Below the pieces are notes generated by a model. It was given only the letters and a program-made list of their open reading frames with translations, was not told the DNA's origin and made no database searches. A program made the translations under genes and the position numbers. DNA of 64,000 nt from Asterionellopsis glacialis (lineage: Eukaryota > Bacillariophyta > Plagiogrammaphyceae > Rhaphoneidales > Asterionellopsidaceae). Of the stretch, positions 45,622 through 57,864 are shown piece by piece. Position 1 is the first letter of the stretch; every line of letters begins with the position of its first letter. The DNA is taken from assembly GCA_014885115.2 (NCBI GenBank), contig WKLE02000557.1:4450-68449 (forward strand). The letters run 5' to 3'.

Positions 45622-46982
45622 AAAAACGAGCACCTTTTAGTGCTCGTTTTGTGCACCTGATGATGATGTCAATCAAGCATGGAATTACCCAATCATTTGT
45701 CAGCATTACATATATACATGGCACCTTGAAAGTTCAAGGTGCATAATAATGACCTAGTCAAAAAAATAACATCATGAAATTTATTGTAAATCAACAACCA
45801 GCTCCAAACCGATGAAATAAAGCATATGAAATTTAAGCAATCACAACCATCTTGCAGAATAATATATAAATATTAGAATTATAACTTATTCTGTTCTTGT
45901 TGGCCTGTTGGTTGTCGAGTTGGTTATGGTTTTGTATATCTTGTATTTGTTTTGTTTTACTTCCAAATTTATTTCTATTGTTCTTGTTATTCTGTTCTGG
46001 CTTCCACTAATGTACAATTATCAAATACACCAACAGATCCTTCTATGTCATATATTCTGGTTAGATAGTTTGGTTGAAAGGATGCTTTTGAAAGGATGAG
46101 TGTTGATTTTTTATTTGTAGTACACTATGTACAGTAGTAGGGTTCAAACTAGAAAAATATTTTTTTCTAACTCCACGTAAGTTCAAGGTTTGCATATCAA
46201 CAACAAACTCAAAATCTTCAGATTTTTTCACAATCTCCAATTTCTTATTTCCAAACTTTGATTCTTGATTCTTGAGGAAGGTTGGAAATTCTGCTGTCCC
46301 ACAAAAGTAAAATTGCACCAAAGTAAAATCTTGAAATCCCAGTCCCTTTTCATAACAGAGGATGCAATTTTTTCATGTTTAGGGGCATCCCCATGGATGA
46401 TTTTTACAGATTAGAAGCAGATTCTCTGGCATTCAAAAATAAAATTTAGAGAATAAAAAAGAAGAATAGTTAGAGAAACAAAAAATTGTGATGAAAAGAT
46501 ATTGGCCCAGCACTCACGAACACTCAAAATCATTATAAAAACAAGTTTCATCAAATGCAGCACAACAGCATCCCAAATTTATGTACAAGACATGCTCAAA
46601 ACAAAACAACCTATCATCATCATTTCATACTATCAATAAATGCGCAGCAGCAATAAGGGTGCATCAAAGTGCTTTGCTGCGTTGCTACTGTGCATTGTGA
46701 TGCCATTGTCCATGGTGTGCAATGACAAGTGAATTCTATGCAGAGCAGCGCAAACAAGGAGTTATAAAGCAGGCACACAAAAAAAGAAGAGGTATAAAGT
46801 ATAAGCTAGATACTGACAAGTAAACATAGGAAATGACATAGCTGAGACAAAAAAAGTAGCAAGCACTAAAAGGTGCTTGTTTTTCCAGCCAAAAGTGATA
46901 TCTCTCATAGGTCTGTACCAAATTGTACAGCAGAGATATCATTGCATACCAGGAAAACGAGCACTAAAAGGTGCTTGTTTTT
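45622..46982. mobile_element. Putative 1.36-kb foldback element bounded by hairpin-like inverted repeats
   Basis: The left end 45622-45650 and right end 46954-46982 are inverted copies with one mismatch over 29 bp. Each end is itself a hairpin (ACGAGCAC ... GTGCTCGT). A further copy of the right end sits at 46858-46886. The interior has no transposase. It resembles a foldback or non-autonomous DNA transposon; relation to the neighbouring mariner is unproved. Confidence 0.4.
46858..46886. repeat. Extra copy of the foldback end repeat
   Basis: AAGCACTAAAAGGTGCTT hairpin, the same orientation as the repeat at 46954. Confidence 0.6.
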
Positions 46983-47271
46983 TGCTCTCAGGAGCCAATA
47001 AAAGTGCTTATTTTTCTGGACAATCATAAACTTTCTCCATTTGGTAGAAACTTTAAGTGGAATTTGTTTGGTACTAAAAGTTTATGATCCATCACAACTA
47101 CCATCTTCCAGTGTCAGATCACTGGAGATTGCATAGAAATATCCAGTTGATTTTGTACCATAGATCAAGCTACATTGTCATTTGTCATCAAAAAAATCTG
47201 TTCTGGAAAGCTGCGGAACAGATCACAACCCAAAAATTGATTACCAGTACTGCAGGACTAGAGTCCTACCT

Positions 47272-47282
47272 GTACCTGGTAC
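47272..47282. repeat. GTACCTGGTAC motif copy near the mariner remnant
   Basis: Exact copy inside a block of GTACC and CTAGTAC words, 315 bp before the transposase remnant. It is the only exact copy not placed upstream of a host gene. Confidence 0.6.
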
Positions 47283-47596
47283 TAGTTCCTTAGGTCCTAC
47301 CTACCTACTAGGGTACCAGTACTAGGGTTCATACAGCATGCTAGTTCCTAGTACCTTTTAGGTAAAATGAGATTCCACCTGCCAGGAGTTCTGTATAATT
47401 TTTGTATGTACAAATGCTGTAGGATTCAGTATCAAGTGGCATTTCTGACATTTCAGAACACAGTGTTGAGTCAAATCAAATTAGATGCACAGAAGCAATT
47501 TCTCTTGTGTTTTGATCAATCAATGATGGTCAAAACTCAATGGTCATTGCAGGGTGGGGATGGGTCCCCCATTGATCCCAAGAAACATAAGGTAGA

Positions 47597-50123
47597 TTGG
47601 TCTGTAATGAGTTTACATTCAAAAGCAATCAACAAGGTATGCATAAATCCGGCATTTTTAAGTTGTTAAAGCAGCATCTTTGGTCTTGTATTTTGCCACT
47701 TACTTCATTTCTCAATGCAAGGGATGAGATACAAAAAGCAACTGGGGTTGATTGGCAATATTTACTTCCATTGTTGTGCATTAGTGGCTTGATACATGTA
47801 AAAGTGACCTCAGATGTTAGAGAGATAAATGTTTGTAGGATGCAATGGGATGAACTTTGTGCTGGACTCTCAAAATATGTATGTATGCAAATTACATGCT
47901 GTTGTTTGAAGCCCCCTGGGCAGGAGCAAAGTAAGAACACTACAGCTATGCAATATTTTTTTTGTGTTGGAAAACCTTTGTTCCCTTCTCCTTATAAACA
48001 GATGGATCATAATAAGAATGGGCAGAAGACAATGACACCTACAACAACAAAAACAATTGCAACGCAAATTATATACAATGGTATTTATCAACGTGTGATG
48101 GGAAAAGATGTAGACCATAGTAGAAGAAAAAAAGGGAGGAGGAGGAGGAACACAAGTGAACAAGAACAATAACAAAAAGCAGGAGACAATGACACACAAG
48201 AACAAGCAGATACTGCAGTGACAGTTGTGGCCAAAAGAATAAAAAATCAGATCAATTTTGGATTGGCATTGGACTTAGTAAGAAGGCCAAGGCAAACCCA
48301 TTTGGATGGAGCCCTGGTTCCAATTAGAGACAACCTTCAAGCAGATGAATGTACAAGACACTTGGCAGTATACACAGCACAGTTGTGGGGTTGGAATGAT
48401 CCTTACTTGACAAAAAAAGAGAGAACAAGAATTGCAATGTTGGCCTGTAATCAGGTGGCATATGATTTGGGCTATAACCATCCTTTAGCATACACAAGCT
48501 TACCTCAGTGGTTTTCAAAGTTAAATAAGATGGTTGCTACAGGGGAAGGTGCTATCAATCCGTTGTTGCCATCATATGCAGGAACCAAGAAATATATGAC
48601 AACAATTGAAGAACAGTGTTCTGGCTACCTCCATGAATAATTCAGATGTGCTCAGTTGGTGAAAGGGTCTCTTGCAACATATACAGAACTTCTTGAGGCA
48701 ATGAATGAAAAGAGTGCAGTACCTGGAGAGGAACAACAACTGTCAATTACAATTTCAAAGTGGCACTTGGTAGATTAGTTTAAAAAGAATGGTGGTGCAG
48801 AGAAGAGTCCAATTGAGAAACCGCTTCTGACCAAAGAACATAAGGAGAAGAGAATCTTAGCAGCAAGGAAATGGTTTAAGAAACTTACAGATCCAGAGAT
48901 GCCAGTAGCTTACTTAGACAAAAAATGGTTCTACACAACAAATAGGAGAAGGGTGATGAAAATACTTCTAAAGGGAGAGAATGAGATCAAAATACCTGAA
49001 TACCATAGACCAAAGATCAGATCACGAAGATATCCTGTAAAGGTAATGTATATGGGAGCAGTTGCGGCACCAAATGCACCAAGAGATTTTGATGGTAGAG
49101 GATATATTTGAAAAGGGTCAGTACTGAAAAGGGTCAGTACAAAGAAGAAGCAGGGACGGGTGTCACATAACAAACAATTTTCTCCAGAGTTGCAAGTTAA
49201 TGAAGAGTTGTCAAATGGAGGTTGGCATTGATTGCTACTTGATGATGGAGACATTACTGCAAGAGAGGCATTGAATACACTTATTGATGCTTATTATGTA
49301 GATGATTTTGTTGCAGACAACATATTGGAATTTTATTTTATTACTCATGCAGGGCACAACTTGAAACCACAGAATAAGAAGATAATGGATACACAACATT
49401 TAAATGAATTGGGAATACATAAAGAAGAGGAAGGAGAACAGCAGAATATCAATTTGGATGATGTACAAGCTTGTGTTCACCTACAGAAGAATGACAAAGT
49501 CAAAGAAGATTGTTCATGTGATAGTACCTTTATGAAGAAATGAATACCAATGTTGGTAGGGCAATGCAAGAGGCATATCATTGGATTGGTGAGAATGAAA
49601 AGTTATATTCAGTGATGGATAATGTGGGTGGGCATGGAACCAACAATGCTAAAATTATATATACAAACATGCTGAGAGAGTTTAATATTGAAACAATATG
49701 GCAGATATACCAAGATCTCCAGAAGCAAACATGCTTGACTTAGGAGTTTGGATGTTGATACAGGCAGCAGTGATGAGAGTGTACCATATACAGAGATGTC
49801 ATTATGATGCATTGGCAAAGAGTGTCGAAGATGCTTGGAATGGGAACCTGTCAACTCAAGCATTTTATAATGTGTTTAGGAGGTTAAGCGTGGTGTTACA
49901 ATTGATAATAAAGGACGAGGGAGGCAACAGGCTAGTCGAACAGCATATGGGGAAGCTTTTCCAAGATGCAAATATTATTGATCTCACATCTACAGATTAT
50001 GAGAACCTCAATGAAATATAAGTTGACACTGAAGTTAATGATGCTGATGATGTATCAGTTGTTGACCTAATGCAAGAAGAGGATTATGATATAGAAATAG
50101 AACTACATTTTTGGCGTCTTTAA
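47597..50123 (+). pseudogene. Decayed mariner-like transposase (DD39D type)
   Basis: One frame runs from about 47597 with stops at 48170, 48638, near 48776, 49109 and near 49229. It shifts frame near 49540 and again near 49690, and reads to TAA at 50121-50123 through one more stop at 50019-50021. Catalytic motifs remain: VAYLDKKWFYTTNRRR (Asp codon 48917), VKVMYMGAVAAP, SVMDNVGGHG (Asp codon 49618) and PRSPEANMLDLGVW (Asp codon 49737). The last two Asp codons are 119 nt apart. With one deleted base restored this is 39 intervening residues, the spacing of plant-type mariner transposases. Such enzymes cut and paste at TA sites. Terminal repeats were not found. It is no longer functional. Confidence 0.75.
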
Positions 50124-52165
50124 TGAAATAGCTTTGTATGAGATTTAAAATGGTAAGACAACACAACATTTCACATTTTCTTGTTGTTTTGAAGTAGCTT
50201 GCTGAATTGTACTTAAAAAATGCATGTTTCTATTAATTTCCCTAATAATCTACCATTGTCCTGTCTTTATTTGTTTTAATTTGAAATTATTATGGCAGAA
50301 TTGAAGCCTGCAATGGAAGGGAGGTGTACTACGGTAGTGCCAGTTACTTCCAATCATTTTTTTTTTGGTAGAAGAATGGTGGACAAACAACAATCAATCA
50401 GAGTCGCCTATTTGTGACAATTTATGTCATGCTGTGGTTTACAGGTTGTTCTGTACTTTTTATTATTTAAAGTTGATTGTTGTGTGTGAATTATCAAGGG
50501 GGGGCTTGATAAAAACGATCTTATTAGTGAGTAGAGTACTAAGTTTTTTGGATTTTAATTGCTTTGTCATGCAATAATCTACACTTTAACACAACAACCA
50601 ATCAGTATGATATCACACCATATATTACTTTTCCTTGTTTTTATTTGGTTGATTGTGTTTTTTAAGAAACAAATAAGAGTGTTCAGAGGAAATATTGGAA
50701 CCATTGTTGACTACAAAAAAAGTACCAAAAAATGTTTTTAGATCCAATTTTACATGTTGACAACAAGCAACCTTCTAGATCATATTTTTCAAAAAATCAT
50801 AATTAATCTGACCATCTGAAACATAATTTTAATATTAGGATGATAGTTGTAATGATCTCCTTGTCATCATTTGTAAGCTACTGCTTCATCTTGTCATGTT
50901 ATTTTTCAACAAGACTGCAACTTCAAAAATAATATTTTTTGTTCTTTGTTCATCTTCGTCATTTGGGGTGTCAATGCGCACCTGAAATGAGTGCACACTT
51001 GCTCTACTCAATTTTCTATGTCAAATGGACTACCAATATCTCCAGTGATGCATCACCAGAAAATTCTTGTGTGACCAGGAATGTACCAGGTTCCTTTCAA
51101 ATAGTAAGAAAGACAACTTGTACTACTCTCTAGGACTTTTCATTATATGGGTTGTCATATTAGCTAGTATGCTGTATGATTGGTTTCATGATGGACCACC
51201 TTTTGTGTCAAATCAGTTTCTTTCTACCAGAAACCCATTCAAATGCACACACAATTTTTTGTATAATCAGCAGCAGACACATCATCAACTCCTAAGTAAT
51301 GTAACTTTACTTAACAATGAACATAGAATCCTAGGTATCATCGGGGGGCTTGCATTCCTGTAACACTTCTTTTCTATGGAATATTTTTAGAAATAGCAGC
51401 GTAGGACTGTTCAGCAGGAAAAAGGAAGAATAACTCAAATCGTTTTCAACATTGCCGATATTCTGTACTTGAATATGAGACTACATTGTAAATTTATTTT
51501 TCGTTGAAGACGTCCCTTTACCGGAACCCCGCTGGGTCGACACATTACCAGGTACGTACTGCACGTTGTCATCCCTTTATTTCCGGTCCTTTTGACGGGG
51601 AAGACAGAAAGGACCATAATATCGCACCAGATAAAGTATTGTTGTTCAATATATGATTACACGTAATCATTGTTAAATACCAATAATTTTAGTAGAGACT
51701 AATTATAAAATAGTTGAATAAATACTCATGCATACAAAAGTCGAGTTAATCAGAGAATAATAGTAGTTTGAACTTGAAAGAATTCCACGTATGTTTATTA
51801 CCAGCAGCTGCAGTATTTTTTGGTGATACTGTTCAGGTAAGTCTTTCATGCATACTGATAAATATTATTATCTGTTTGAAAAAAGTAGCGTTTTTAGGAT
51901 TAAAAAATGCAAGACAAATATCATTTATTATAACGAAAAATTAATTAAAAAGGATGGTACGACGAGCGACTGATTCAGCGCGATTTTAAGAAATTGCTAT
52001 AGGTCCTACATCAGCCCGACACAAATACGAACCCACCCAAAAAAAAAGGAATCTAGCTAGACCTATCGCAATTCATTCCTCTATTTGCAACATACGTTAC
52101 AGCAAGGAGCAAAAAGTTTCAATCTTGAAATCGTCAAAGCATTCCTCAAAAGAAAATTAGCAACC
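50124..52165. other. Intergenic region after the mariner remnant
   Basis: AT-rich. Short ORFs (50365, 50559, 51067) have no recognisable domains. A near-match TACCAGGTAC at 51546 lies about 610 bp upstream of the DHHC gene. Probably includes the lost 3' part of the transposon and the DHHC promoter. Confidence 0.45.
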
Positions 52166-53427
52166 ATGAGAATGCCTCAACGAAGATACCTCGATACAGC
52201 CAAAGCACAAGAAACAAACAAATTTCATGATACTGCAACAACAGCTGAAGATTCAATCCGGTACTCAAAGAACTCGTTTGCTATGAATTCCGTGATTCGT
52301 GAAGAGCATGATAGTGGCACCTTCGATACGCGTATGAAGCAAATTGACCAATATCTCTCAGATCGTATTCAAATGTTTGTTTACGTGTTTATAGTATACG
52401 GCTCGTGGTGGATTATATTCAAGGAGTGTTATCCTCTGATAAGCCAAAGTGACAATGTGCCAGATTATCACAAATCTGTTGGTTACATAGTTTTCTTTAT
52501 GTGCGTCACCAGCTGGCGGTTGGCATGCACAATTCAACCAGGAAACATTACGAAGGACACAATCCGAAGGTTTGACAACTATCCATATGACAACCTAATA
52601 TACAAGGAAAGAATATGCCCTACACTCCAGATACGTAAACTCCCTCGGAGCAAATTCAACCGCAAAACAGGGCTCCACGTTCCACGCTTTGATCATCACT
52701 GCGGTAAGTTTGTCGAACATTGGCATTAACTAGCATTCGCTTTGCCGTTTCTGTTTATCAAGAAGTATTTCTGCTAAACTGCTTCCGAATTCGTCTTTTT
52801 GCATACAACTTAAAAATCTTGACTGACTTGAATTTGTTTACACCAGGCTGGTTGCAGCAGTCGATAGGAGAAGAGAATTATAGATATTTTGTCTTGTTTT
52901 TGATAGTTCATACTGGAATGTGTTGGTACGGTTCTTTTGTCACCAGCAACCTCTTGTGGGGTGAAATATACGGAACCGGATTGATGACTATTTCGTTTAC
53001 TCGACGTCTAATTGCTTTTGCATATGTGCTTTCCAGCCACATTTGCCTTACTGGAGCTCTTCTGGTAATGTCCATCATGTCGATTGTCTTATGTGGCTTT
53101 CTAGGCTTCCACCTTTACATAATGTCTATTGGTATGACAACAAATGAATTCATGAAATGGAGAGCGCTTAAGGAATGTTATGCAAATGAATCAGCCAATT
53201 GTTGTAGTGATCAGATTGTATCATGTACGCTTTCTGGTAGGGAAGATGAAGTTTCAACTAAAAAAAAGGTTCCTTCTAAAATTGGTTTGTTCCCCAAAAA
53301 TATTTACGACCAAGGTATTTTGTCAAATTTTAGCGAGGTTATCTTTCCTCATTCTCTGAGGAATTACAGAAATTCAAATTCACCAGAGGTCTTGGATTTG
53401 GAACTAGAGAGTTTCAAGACAAAGTAA
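52166..53427 (+). CDS. DHHC-type protein S-acyltransferase with degenerate cysteine-rich domain, two exons
   Basis: Exons 52166-52703 and 52847-53427 with a 143-bp intron, 372 residues. The intron splits the active domain: exon 1 ends ...RFDHHC, and exon 2 begins WLQQSIGEENYRYF, matching the family order DHHCxW..NCVG..NYRYF. At least four membrane segments are visible: VYVFIVYGSWWIIF, VGYIVFFMCVT, YFVLFLIVHTGMCW and LLVMSIMSIVLCGFLGF. The enzyme would transfer palmitate to cysteines of target proteins at endomembranes. The catalytic DHHC Cys is present, but most zinc-binding Cys/His of the domain are replaced, e.g. CPTLQ for CxxC and KFNRK for HCxxC. The open frame starts with TTG at 52085; the first ATG is 52166. 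An upstream exon is possible. Confidence 0.85.
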
Positions 53428-53495
53428 TGTTTAGAAACCCATGGATGTATCCGTATCCGAATACTTTCTTTCATTCGCGAATGTTACTTGAATGC

Positions 53496-55526
53496 CTATC
53501 TTTTTCCTGGGAGTTGGATCTCGTCTGCATCCACCAAGCCCTTGTACTTGTATCGCATCAACTGGCTTACTACTCCTTCTAAGCCTCCGCTGTGTACATA
53601 CATTAATTCTCGACCAGCGATAGGACTTGATTTATCACTATCAGATTGTCTCCAATGTCTCAAAAGAATAGTCCAAGCAGGTGCGCCATATAACAAGTCG
53701 AGAGACACTCCCTCTGCTTTCATTTCACGAAAAGTCTCCAAAATTGAAGCGTGAGGTTCACCAAAATTGAAGTAACCAAGTTTCTTCTTACTTGAGTCTC
53801 CAACATAGTACCTATCAGGAATCGGCGTAAGAACATCCGGGATATCATCTTGGCTGCCATTTCCTCCGGTTTCTACACTCAGAGCCATCATTTGCCGCCT
53901 TGCATATGTATCATCTCCCACACACGGTATTACAACAACCCGAATGTCAAGCTTTTTGTACTCCATATTTTTCGCTTGAAGAGCCCGAATTTCACGATGA
54001 AGCAGCAAGGCTGTAGAGCATGTTCCTCCGGGTACAAGCACAGCTAGAGATCGGCGGTCACCCTGTTGCAACCAAAATGAAACAATTTCTTCGGCCAGTA
54101 TCCGTCCTCCGAGAAGTGCAACTCCGCATGCGCCACCTTGAGGTATCTAGCAATTAAAATGATACAAATGAAGTGTTAGAAGTTTGAAGTAGTAGATGAA
54201 AGAATAACTGTAGTGACCGTGGGAATGTCATATTTGACCTCCAAGGCATGCTCTTACCCACAAAGAACCCCCTGGGACAGGAGGAGCTAGACCCTGAGGT
54301 GCTTCCGGGCGTCCACCTGTTTCACTCCCAAACAAATCTTTGTATTCTTCGTGTGTTAATTCAATAATGTCCATCCCCAGTGTTAGTGCACGAAATAAGT
54401 TTCCATTGGGTTGGTTCCTTAAGAAGCGAGGTAATTTTTTGGTGTAGTACACAAAACGTTTCTTTTTGGTTGGCATGTGTTCGCTGCTTGATTTCACAGT
54501 TGATGCCTTTTCTTCTTTAGTCTTTTGTGTGTTGTCGTTGTTTGGGAAATCATCAAGAGATAATGTGTGTGTTTTGTAATCCTCTTCATACGTTGTTTCT
54601 CTATTATATGAAGGCTTATCAAAGCTGTAATCATGAGCATCGCCCTTTTCAAGTAGTTCCATATTTTTGGAATGAACAATAGCTGCTAGTGCGACCATGG
54701 CATTACTTTGAGGTCCACCATAACTTACAATACAATCGGGAAAGTCTGACGCTGGTATTTGGTTCAGGGAATACATTTTACGTGCTTTATTACCACTTAC
54801 ATGAGATCCCTCCAATCGCAATAAGTCATCTCTTTTAATATAAACAATTCGATCCCGAACAAAGACAGCTTCGACAGGTGAAGGTTTGTCACTACCTGTC
54901 AGATGACGTAAATCTTGTCGGCGAGTAAGACTATAATCGTTGGATAGTGGTGATGATGATGGTGTCGAAATTCCTTCAGATTCTGGTTTAGGTGAAGTAA
55001 TGGAACTCCAATCCAAGGTTACCCATCCATTCTTGGTGTTTTTGTCGATGCCTGGAGAATTGTCCTTGCCGATTGCTTGGTTTTGTGAAATGTCGATTTC
55101 TTTGGAGGATGTTAGTTCTGCAAGAAGATTTTCCACGTCACCCATTAAGCTATCTAACTCGTCATTTGTATTCTTGTTGTTTTTACTTATGTTGTTACTG
55201 GAAGTACTACTCGAATTATTTTTTCTTCTGTTACTGTTGTCATTTTTACTTTCCATGTTGGCATTACGACCTGCATTCATGGACAACGTGGTACTTGTTG
55301 AATATTGATATTGTCGTGGTGATGATAATGATAATAATGGCAACACCATTGAAGGGATATGGATGTGCCGTATGGTTCGTCCATCTCTGAAATTGTGAGA
55401 GATTGTAGACGTGGATCTAATTCCTTTCGATATTGAACAATGATGATGATGTGAAAGGAAAGAGGACGTTGCAGTGGAAGATCGGATTACGAAACTTCGG
55501 GACAAGGTGACAAACCAAGATGCCAT
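53496..55526 (-). CDS. PLP-dependent enzyme, ACC deaminase / D-cysteine desulfhydrase family, two exons
   Basis: Exons 54258-55526 and 53496-54146 with a 111-bp intron give 639 residues. The fold type II core is clear: IKRDDLLRLEGSHVSGNKAR with the PLP lysine at about 247, IVSYGGPQSNAMVALAA, PPVPGGSLW joined across the intron to IPQGGACGVALLGGR, and VPGGTCSTA. These enzymes break ACC or D-cysteine to ammonia and an alpha-keto acid; which one cannot be decided here. The length exceeds the usual ~350-400 because of a Ser/Asn-rich N-terminus and a polar insert after NMELLEKGDAHDYSF. The start at 55526 gives a mitochondrial-like presequence (MASWFVTLSRSFVIRSSTAT); an ATG at 55592 is also in frame. 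Confidence 0.85.
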
Positions 55527-56048
55527 GATTACAAACACTAGCGTATCTCGTACCCTGACTTGAAACCTGCAATTAGTTGTCCCAGTAACCATTTCCGACG
55601 TAGTCTCATTGAAAATATTATAATGTACGTGGGTGTGGGTGCGATGGCGACAAACTTGAAAACTCAAAACAAGCACCTTTTTGATGTTACTCTAGTCTAC
55701 TGTATCAATCGTGGTTATCAATGCATTGTCGCCAGCTAACCGCAAAGGAGAGAAAAAATAATGAGGGGATCAAACGCGTAAGACGCGACACGCTTGGAAG
55801 TGAACTACAGTAGATCGTGACGAACAGACCATTTTAATTTATAAAGGTTAGGGTCATGGTTCTGGAAGTTTCTGTCAGATTTCGATCTTTTGGGGGGGGG
55901 GGTTCGGCTCTCCCGTCGGTCTCCGTGTTTTGTCGGGCGCTAATGTCGATGGTGACTGTTCCTGTCAACAGACAAGAACAAGAAGAGAAGAGAAGCAAAA
56001 ACACATTCGTCGCATTCTTGGTGATCATCCCCGCATCCTTACAGTACC
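55527..56048. other. Divergent promoter of the PLP enzyme and CSN1 genes
   Basis: A short shared upstream region. It contains an 11-base G run near 55892. No GTACCWGGTAC copy was found here. Confidence 0.5.
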
Positions 56049-57864
56049 ATGGCGGCACCAGAAGTATCATTGTCAACGTCAGAAACTACAGAGACACAAC
56101 AGGCTTCAGTGGCGGCAGCGTTCGATTTGGAAGCATACATTAGTCGATACCATCCCACTTCGGAAACTCGACTGCAGCGTTTACTATTTATTGGCGAGCA
56201 TGCACCGGATCCAGGTGTATCAAGTCTAGCATGGGACCTTGCCGAGCGGCAATTGAGAGAATGTGCCAATGTTCGCCAATACAGAAAAGTTTTTTCTTCT
56301 CGTCCATCATTCGATTCGGAATGGGCAGACGAAACAGACGCTGCTGCACAACAACAGCTAGAAGTGTTGGAGGGACGTCTTGCGGCTGCTCAGTCTCACC
56401 TCAACAAGGAAGCTATTCGGGCGGCCTACCTTGCTCTCGGAGACTTTCACAGGAGACGTGGAGAACTGCGAGATGCCATGAGGGTAGTCTTGAGGAGCAG
56501 AGAGTACTGTACCAATCGGGGACAGACAGGCCATGTATGTTTGTTGGTCATGGAAATGGCTATTGATCTTCGTAAGTTTGAGTTGATGAGTTGTAGCTTT
56601 CATTATGGAATTGGCAGTCTAACGACTTGTTGTTTGATTTGTTTTACTCTGTTCTGCCTGTTTCTTGCATTGATTTTTCGGCCACGCGTCTGCTCTTTAA
56701 TTTACATCCGGTCAGGGAACTATTCACGCGTGCGGGAATACGTGTCCAAGGCAGAGCATACATCGATTCCCAATGATGTGAACTTCCCTAGTAAATTAAG
56801 AGTGGCATCAGGATTGGCGTGTCTAGCGGAGGGTCGGTATCACGAGGCTGCACAAAAATTCATTTCGGTGGCAGGCCCACCCCTTGATGATTTTAATTCC
56901 GTTGTTAGCACAGAAGATGTTGTTCTGTATGGATCCTTGTTGGCACTTGCTACTTTTGATAGGTCAGATTTATGCCGCATGCTGGAACCACGATCTACAG
57001 GAAGTGCGACATCCAACGACGGTGGGTCCATCAATGCTGCTGCCACCCCCATAAATGGAGGCTTGGAACGCATGGCAGCAGGTTTAGAATTGTTACCTCC
57101 GATCCGTGATGCTCTTCGACACTTCACTCGTGCTGAATATCGATCGTGTCTGAATCTGTTGGAATCCTTGAAACCGCAACTTGATCTTGATTTGCATTTG
57201 GCTCCTCATGTGACTATTCTCTATGAACAAATTCGTGACAAGTGCTTGGAACATTATTTACGACCCTACTGTCATCTCCAGTTGGACGGAATGGCGCAAG
57301 ATTTTGGTTTGGATTCTCGGACTTTGCAATCCATATTGGCCAAGTTAATTGGACAGGGGCGTATTGGAGGTAATGCTCGAATTGATTGCCGTACTCAGAC
57401 GCTGGCAACACAACAAGATGAAAAAAAGATGGAACTTGACCAAGAAAGACAAACCAAACTCCGTATTTCTCGGCTTAGTCAACACGTCTTGAATGAAGCA
57501 TATTCCATGATTATTCGTAAGTCTAGGTAATCTGATGTTGCTTTGCTTTTAGTGTGTTTTGATCATGAACTAATTTTTTTTTGTTTGCACTCTCATTGCA
57601 TGTATATCATATGAATCAGGTTTAGCCTGTGTGGAACATGATATGGTAGTGATGAATGACAATAAGCGTGGATCCGGGGGAGCATCTTCTGGTGGCGGTA
57701 CTGGTGGTGGAAGTGGATATTGGAGTGGAAACAGGGCTGGTATGGATGCCGAAGGGCTTGAAGAAATATATGATGGCGATGAAAGCAGTGATGATGGTGA
57801 TACACCCATGGTAGATCTGGTGTCTGGTGATTTTGACATGGGGAACCCTGAGGATTTGCATTAA
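56049..57864 (+). CDS. CSN1: COP9 signalosome subunit 1, three exons
   Basis: Exons 56049-56571, 56716-57516 and 57620-57864 (introns of 144 and 103 bp) give 522 residues. The ACCATGG start context is ideal. The N-terminal part (FDLEAYISRYHPTSETRLQR) and helical repeats (AYLALGDFHRRRGELRDAMR, REYVSKAEHTSIP, ATFDRSDLCRML) match CSN1. The PCI domain at about 320-450 includes LAPHVTILYEQIRDKCLEHY and LDSRTLQSILAKLIGQGRI. CSN1 is a scaffold of the signalosome that removes Nedd8 from cullins. Exon 3 ends in a Gly/Ser/Asp-rich tail. The first intron is a multiple of three and has no in-frame stop, so an unspliced ORF is possible but would break the conserved helix LRNYSRVREY. Confidence 0.92.

Larger units (their letters stand above)
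44310..47596. other. Palindrome-rich intergenic and non-autonomous repeat region
   Basis: No supported gene. A promoter-side hairpin at 44508 and partial GTACCTGGTA at 44584 precede DUF6824. The 45622-46982 segment is bounded by inverted 29-bp hairpin-like repeats. From 46896 to 47089 two further inverted pairs occur (TGATATCTCT, ATCATAAACTTT). A GTACC-rich block lies at 47240-47350. Confidence 0.5.

Noticed and set aside
51067..51363. 98-residue ORF after the mariner relic
   Set aside because: Does not begin with a good ATG context and has no domain.
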